DNA from: an uncultured Caulobacter sp.
Lineage (GTDB): Bacteria > Pseudomonadota > Alphaproteobacteria > Caulobacterales > Caulobacteraceae
Direction: 5' to 3'
Length of the DNA stretch: 17,713 bases
Assembly (NCBI GenBank): GCA_937991555.1
Contig: CALKHU010000125.1
Location: 1-17,713, forward strand
In this document: piece by piece, positions 13,570 through 17,713 of the stretch
Numbering within the stretch: position 1 is the stretch's first letter
Layout: the number at the start of each line of letters is the position of its first letter
Translations under genes and position numbers: made by a program
Notes under the pieces: generated by a model
What the model saw: only the letters and a program-made list of their open reading frames with translations
Told to the model about the DNA's origin: nothing
Database searches by the model: none

Positions 13570-14049
13570 ATGGCGGGCAGCGTCAACAAGGTCATTCTGG
13601 TCGGCAACCTGGGCGCCGATCCCGAGATCCGCACCCTCAATTCCGGCGACCGGGTCGCCAACCTGCGGATCGCCACGTCGGAGACCTGGCGCGACCGCGC
13701 CACCGGCGAGCGCAAGGAGCGCACCGAGTGGCACCGTGTGGTCGTGTTCAACGACAACATCGTCAAGGTCGTCGAGCAGTACCTGAAGAAGGGCTCGACG
13801 GTGTACATCGAGGGCGCGCTGCAGACCCGCAAGTGGACCGACCAGTCGGGCCAGGAGAAGTACTCGACCGAGATCGTGCTGCAGAAATTCCGCGGCGAGC
13901 TGACCATGCTCGGCGGCCGCGGCGAGGGCGGCGGCGCGATGCGTGACGACGGCGACTTCGGCGGCTACTCGGGCGGCGGCGGCCGCAGCCAGCCCTCCGG
14001 CCCGAAGGAGAGCTTCTCCGCCGACCTCGACGACGAGATCCCGTTCTAG
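13570..14049 (+). CDS. ssb: Single-stranded DNA-binding protein
   Basis: A 159-residue SSB. The OB fold occupies about residues 1-110, opening MAGSVNKVILVGNLGADPEIR, with RVANLRIATSETWRD, WHRVVVFND and VYIEGALQTRKWTDQ. A Gly-rich linker (about 116-143) leads to the acidic tip DLDDEIPF, which recruits repair and replication partners. It binds single-stranded DNA as a tetramer. AAGGAG stands just before the ATG at 13570; the GTG at 13555 in the same frame would add only MKEIP and would swallow the ribosome site. A LexA box upstream indicates SOS control, and in many bacteria ssb lies near uvrA or gyrA, as it does near gyrA here. Confidence 0.97.
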   Translation: MAGSVNKVILVGNLGADPEIRTLNSGDRVANLRIATSETWRDRATGERKERTEWHRVVVFNDNIVKVVEQYLKKGSTVYIEGALQTRKWTDQSGQEKYSTEIVLQKFRGELTMLGGRGEGGGAMRDDGDFGGYSGGGGRSQPSGPKESFSADLDDEIPF

Positions 14050-14104
14050 GCGCGTTCCCACAAGCGTGGACCGGCTCTCGGACCCGACGCGCGACCAGCG
14101 ATGA

Positions 14105-14151
14105 CCTGGAGCAGGGTGGTCTCGGTCTGTCAGATCGAGCCTCGCTCCAGG
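14105..14151 (+). other. Compound RNA hairpin between ssb and the transporter gene
   Basis: CCTGGAGC (14105-14112) pairs perfectly with GCTCCAGG (14144-14151). Inside it CTCGGTCT (14121-14128) pairs with AGATCGAG (14132-14139), with one G-U pair and loop GTC. The whole makes a 47-base, almost continuous structure ending 16 bases before the transporter start. It has no T-run and matches no riboswitch I know. Confidence 0.6.
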
Positions 14152-14167
14152 CGCGCAGGGCTTTCCC

Positions 14168-15118
14168 ATGCTCCCCGACGCGTGCGAAGAGCCCGGCGTG
14201 ACCTCGCCCGGCTCCGACAAGTCCGCCTTCACCCTCGCCGAATGGAGCGCCATCGGCGCCATCCTGCTGGTCTGGGGGATCAACAACGCCGCCGCCAAGG
14301 TGGCGACCGGCGCGCTGCCGCCGCTGCTGGTCGGCGGGCTGCGCTTCGCCATCGCCCTGGTGGTGCTGCTGCCGTTCCTGAAGCCGCCGCTGCCGCCGCT
14401 CAGGCAGATCCTGCCGATCGTGCTGCTGGTCGGCCCGCTGCACTTCGGGCTGATCTACTGGGGCTTTTCGCTGATCGACAACCTCAGCCCCATGGTCGTG
14501 GCGCTGCAATTGTGGATCCCGATGACCGCCTTCTTCGCCTGGCGCATGCTCGGCGAGCGGATGTCGCCGGCGGCGCTGGCCGGGATGGTCGTCGCCCTGG
14601 TCGGCGTCGCCTGGATGAGCCTTGACCCACACGGCGCCGCCGACCTGCCCGGCATCGCGCTCGGCGTCTTCGCCTCGGCCCTGTGGGCGGTCGGCACGGT
14701 GCTCGTCCGGCGCATGCCCGGCGTGCCGCCGCTGAAGATGCAGGCCCTCACCAGCCTGGTCGCCGCGCCGGTGCTGCTCGGCGGCGCCTTCGCCTTCGAA
14801 GGAGATGTCGTCGGCCGGATGGCCTCGGCCGGATGGCTGGTCTGGGGCACGGTGCTGTTCGCCGCCCTGGCTTCCACCGTCGGGGCCACGGCGCTGCTGT
14901 TCTGGCTGGTGCAGCGGCGCGAGCCCGGCCGGGTGACGCCCTGGTTTCTCCTGACGCCGCTGGTGTCCTGCGGCATCGGCATCGGGCTGATGGGCGACCG
15001 CCTTACGCCGCAGCTGGTGCTCGGCGGCGGCGCGACCCTGGTCGGGGTGGCGCTGGTCGCGCTGTCAGAACGCCGCGCGGCCGTGCGGGCGGCGGCGGAC
15101 CGCCAGATCCAGACCTAG
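14168..15118 (+). CDS. EamA-family (DMT) transporter
   Basis: A 316-residue inner-membrane protein with about ten hydrophobic helices in two five-helix halves, the EamA/DMT pattern. The first half opens WSAIGAILLVWGINNAAAKVA (about 26-46); the second starts near GIALGVFASALWAVGTVLVRR (about 160-180), both with the typical W-G/W-A signature. Relatives export amino acids, metabolites or drugs; the substrate cannot be told. The ATG at 14168 gives a 25-residue polar N-terminus; a GTG at 14201 with GAAG upstream is an alternative start. The stop TAG overlaps the stop of the convergent oxygenase gene within the palindrome CTAG. The leader holds a strong hairpin. Confidence 0.85.
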   Translation: MLPDACEEPGVTSPGSDKSAFTLAEWSAIGAILLVWGINNAAAKVATGALPPLLVGGLRFAIALVVLLPFLKPPLPPLRQILPIVLLVGPLHFGLIYWGFSLIDNLSPMVVALQLWIPMTAFFAWRMLGERMSPAALAGMVVALVGVAWMSLDPHGAADLPGIALGVFASALWAVGTVLVRRMPGVPPLKMQALTSLVAAPVLLGGAFAFEGDVVGRMASAGWLVWGTVLFAALASTVGATALLFWLVQRREPGRVTPWFLLTPLVSCGIGIGLMGDRLTPQLVLGGGATLVGVALVALSERRAAVRAAADRQIQT

Positions 15119-16206
15119 CTCGCGTCGGCGCCGGGGGCGTCGGCCGGCGCGCCGGCGCGGTAACCTTGCAGCCTCGCCTCGAGGAAGCCGGCGTTGGCCT
15201 CGCGCACCCGCGCGGCCGCCTCGTCGTACAGGAACGGCAGGAAGGCGTACCGGCGCCCCGCCGTCACCGGCGTCGCCTCGTGCAGCAGCGAACAGGAGAA
15301 CACCACCGCCCCGCCCGTCGGCGGCCGGTAGGTGCGATCGCCGAATTCCGGGAACCGCAGGTCGCCGCCCTCATGGGCTTCGGCGTCGAGGTTGATCGAG
15401 ACGGCGAACCGGCGGTGGGCTGTGCCCTTGGTCGTGTTGTCGCGATGCGGCCGGAAGAAGCCGCCTTCCTCGGCGTCGTAGCAGGCGACGATGTAGCGCT
15501 CCATCCGGCTCGGCTCGAACTGGAACGCCTGATGGATCAGCGGCGTGAGCCGGCGGCGCATGCGCACCCGGATCATGTTGCGCAGGCCCTCGTCGTCGAT
15601 GGTGACATCCGACCGCTTCTTGTGGTTGGGGTCCATGGCGACGACAGTCTGGCCGTTGACCTCGCGCATGAAGCCCGACGGGGCGCCGCCCACCGCCTCG
15701 TAGTAGTCGATCAGTCGCCGACAGAGTTCGGGCTCGAAAATCCGCGGCGCGACGAGCACCGGCGCGGTGAGGGGCACGCCGGCGTGGTCGTTCACGGCCG
15801 GCAGCCCCGCCAGCCGCTCCATGACCTTGCCGGACTGGTCGAGCGGGGCGGTGAACAGCACCCGCAACGTCGGATCGAGCACGATCCACTGAGGCGCGCC
15901 GACCTCCCACTGCCCAGCGATGCCGCCATCGACGTCGTGCAGCCATCGGACGCCGGGCGGTTCGTCCTGGACCGCCGCGAACGCCTCGGGATCGCGCAGC
16001 ACGCCGAAGAAGCACCGGCTGGCGTCGTCGAACAGCCGCCGGGCGCCGCGCACCGCCTCAAGCGCCGCCCGCATCGCCGCGGCGTCGTCTCGGGGCAGGA
16101 AGGCGACCGCGACATAGCGGCCGGCCACGCTGGAGAAGACGTAGCGCGGGTTGGACTTTCCGGGCGCGATGAAGGCGGGCGCGGGATCGCCGAACAGCAG
16201 GGGCAT
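15115..16206 (-). CDS. Peroxiredoxin-like/prolyl-4-hydroxylase-like 2OG-Fe(II) oxygenase fusion
   Basis: A 363-residue protein with two parts. Residues 1-140 look like a thioredoxin/peroxiredoxin fold (MPLLFGDPAPAF; WLHDVDGGIAGQWEV; WIVLDPTLRVLF) but lack the catalytic Thr-x-x-Cys, having only Cys65. Residues about 150-330 form a P4H-type double-stranded beta-helix: iron ligands HRD (His254, Asp256) and His309, with Arg318/319 as the likely 2-oxoglutarate anchor, and a GGDLRFPEFG strand. It should couple 2-oxoglutarate decarboxylation to hydroxylation of an unknown protein or small molecule. The ATG at 16206 is chosen because the upstream part is antisense to sodC. The gene lies 44 bases after sodC on the same strand, so both may be one oxidative-stress unit. 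No signal peptide is seen. Confidence 0.8.
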   Translation of the reverse strand: MPLLFGDPAPAFIAPGKSNPRYVFSSVAGRYVAVAFLPRDDAAAMRAALEAVRGARRLFDDASRCFFGVLRDPEAFAAVQDEPPGVRWLHDVDGGIAGQWEVGAPQWIVLDPTLRVLFTAPLDQSGKVMERLAGLPAVNDHAGVPLTAPVLVAPRIFEPELCRRLIDYYEAVGGAPSGFMREVNGQTVVAMDPNHKKRSDVTIDDEGLRNMIRVRMRRRLTPLIHQAFQFEPSRMERYIVACYDAEEGGFFRPHRDNTTKGTAHRRFAVSINLDAEAHEGGDLRFPEFGDRTYRPPTGGAVVFSCSLLHEATPVTAGRRYAFLPFLYDEAAARVREANAGFLEARLQGYRAGAPADAPGADAS

Positions 16207-16250
16207 GGCGTCAGCCTGCCAAACCGGCCCGGACGCCACAAGCGCTGCGA

Positions 16251-16769
16251 TCAGCCCCCCTTGATGACGCCGCAGGCGACCCGGTCGCCGGCCCCGCCGA
16301 TAGGCTGGGTCGTATGGTCGTCCGCCTTGGCGTGGATGACGACGGCCGAGCCGTCGGCGTCCAGCAGGGCGGGCTTGCCGGCGGCCGCCAGCGACACGAA
16401 CGGCGTGAAGACCTCGGCCGTCGCGGTCCCGTCCGCGCCGGCGTGGATGTTCGGCAGATCGCCCGCGTCGTTGTGGCCCGCCGCGAGGAAGCCGTGCACC
16501 ACGGCCGCCTGGTCGTGGACGTGGCCGCCGGCCGACTTGAAGTCGACGCTCGAGCAGTCGGCCTTCTCGTGGAAATGCAGGCCATGCCAGCCGGGCGTGA
16601 GGCCCGGCGCCTCGACGCGGGCGACCACGCCGCGGGCGCCTTCGGTCAGGGTCGCGCGTCCCATGGCCTCGCCCTTGGGGCCCTTGAGCTCGACGGTCAC
16701 GGAGGCCGGCGTCGCGAGGGCGGGAAGGGCGACGGCGGCGACGGCGGCGGCGATCGGGAAAAGACGCAT
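16251..16769 (-). CDS. sodC: Periplasmic Cu/Zn superoxide dismutase
   Basis: A 172-residue SodC that turns superoxide into oxygen and peroxide in the periplasm. A signal peptide (MRLFPIAAAVAAVALPALAT) is followed by the mature domain. Metal-binding residues are recognisable: HFH (65 and 67), GGHVH (83, 85), GHNDAGDLP (His99, Asp104) and VVIHAKADDH (His146). Cys72 and Cys166 (in GDRVACGVI) form the usual disulphide. GGAG lies about eight bases before the ATG at 16769. It is divergent from gyrA with an 83-base gap and is first in a possible unit with the oxygenase. Length and motifs are complete. Confidence 0.95.
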   Translation of the reverse strand: MRLFPIAAAVAAVALPALATPASVTVELKGPKGEAMGRATLTEGARGVVARVEAPGLTPGWHGLHFHEKADCSSVDFKSAGGHVHDQAAVVHGFLAAGHNDAGDLPNIHAGADGTATAEVFTPFVSLAAAGKPALLDADGSAVVIHAKADDHTTQPIGGAGDRVACGVIKGG

Positions 16770-16852
16770 GAATCACGCTCCGGAGGGGCTGAAAACGACG
16801 CCGGAAGGTGGCGCCGGGAGGTCGTGGATGTTAACTAACGGGCGGACGTTTT
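16770..16852. promoter_or_regulatory. sodC-gyrA divergent region
   Basis: The 83-base gap carries a GAATC site (16770-16774) next to the sodC start and GTTAACTAAC (16830-16839). A further GATTC (16859-16863) lies just inside gyrA. GANTC sites are methylated by CcrM in this group and may link expression to the cell cycle. No strong -35/-10 pair was seen. Confidence 0.4.

Positions 16853-17713
<861 letters not shown>

Noticed and set aside
14101..14625. Leader peptide or gene starting at 14101
   Set aside because: The frame runs on through the transporter gene with Arg-rich translation and no ribosome site; the DNA is better explained by the hairpin.
16207..16776. N-terminal extension of the oxygenase frame over sodC
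   Set aside because: The added part is Arg-rich and lies over sodC on the same strand in another frame; the protein fold starts at 16206.

Overview
The window looks like a chromosomal segment from a member of the Caulobacterales (Caulobacter/Phenylobacterium type). Evidence is the very high GC content, an FlbT protein of the classic 141-residue form, overlapping flbT-flaF, several short (~276 aa) flagellins with sigma54 promoters, a FlmG-type TPR glycosyltransferase, a direct-repeat LexA box (GAAC-N7-GAAC), and gyrA and ssb nearby. Genus and species cannot be fixed from the sequence alone. No tRNA, rRNA, CRISPR array, insertion sequence or phage gene was seen.

Layout. (1) 1-963, minus strand: the 5' part of a MoxR-type AAA+ ATPase (runs off the window) and a 150-aa extremely acidic protein. 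(2) 1008-4120, minus strand: a tight cassette flmG > spsF-like nucleotidyltransferase > PseH-like acetyltransferase, which I read as flagellin glycosylation. (3) 4325-5075, plus strand, divergent from the cassette: flbT and flaF, overlapping by 41 bp. (4) 5312-8661: flagellin 1, flagellin 2, a FlaG-family protein and a more divergent flagellin 3. Flagellins 1 and 2 each have a clear -24/-12 sigma54 promoter. Palindromic CCCGGC-N7-GCCGGG elements, placed like FlbD/ftr enhancers, lie about 75-120 bp upstream; flagellin 3 has no such promoter. (5) 8733-12259: a second PseH-like acetyltransferase and a 967-aa protein, probably FlaEY, with filament-protein-like ends around a beta-propeller-like core. 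(6) 12306-13384: two small envelope proteins of unknown function. (7) 13385-14049: ssb behind a LexA box. (8) 14168-16769: an EamA transporter converging on a peroxiredoxin-like/prolyl-4-hydroxylase-like fusion and a periplasmic Cu/Zn superoxide dismutase. (9) 16853 to the end: the N-terminal 287 codons of gyrA, divergent from sodC.

How the genes fit together. Regions 2-5 form one flagellar filament island. It holds the filament subunits, the proteins that control flagellin mRNA and secretion (FlbT, FlaF), a filament-associated protein (FlaG), the glycosyltransferase that decorates flagellin (FlmG) with two late sugar-nucleotide steps, and a probable FlaEY. The early pseudaminic/legionaminic-type biosynthesis genes (PseB, C, G and I equivalents) are not here and would have to lie elsewhere. 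The right third is housekeeping and stress genes (SOS-linked ssb, sodC, gyrA).

The most interesting points are the ftr-like enhancer pair, a possible dual terminator/enhancer after flaF, A-rich-loop hairpins in both sigma54-driven flagellin leaders, two PseH paralogues bracketing the flagellins, the composite FlaEY-like protein, a strong RNA hairpin between ssb and the transporter, and a valine at the GyrA Ser83 position.
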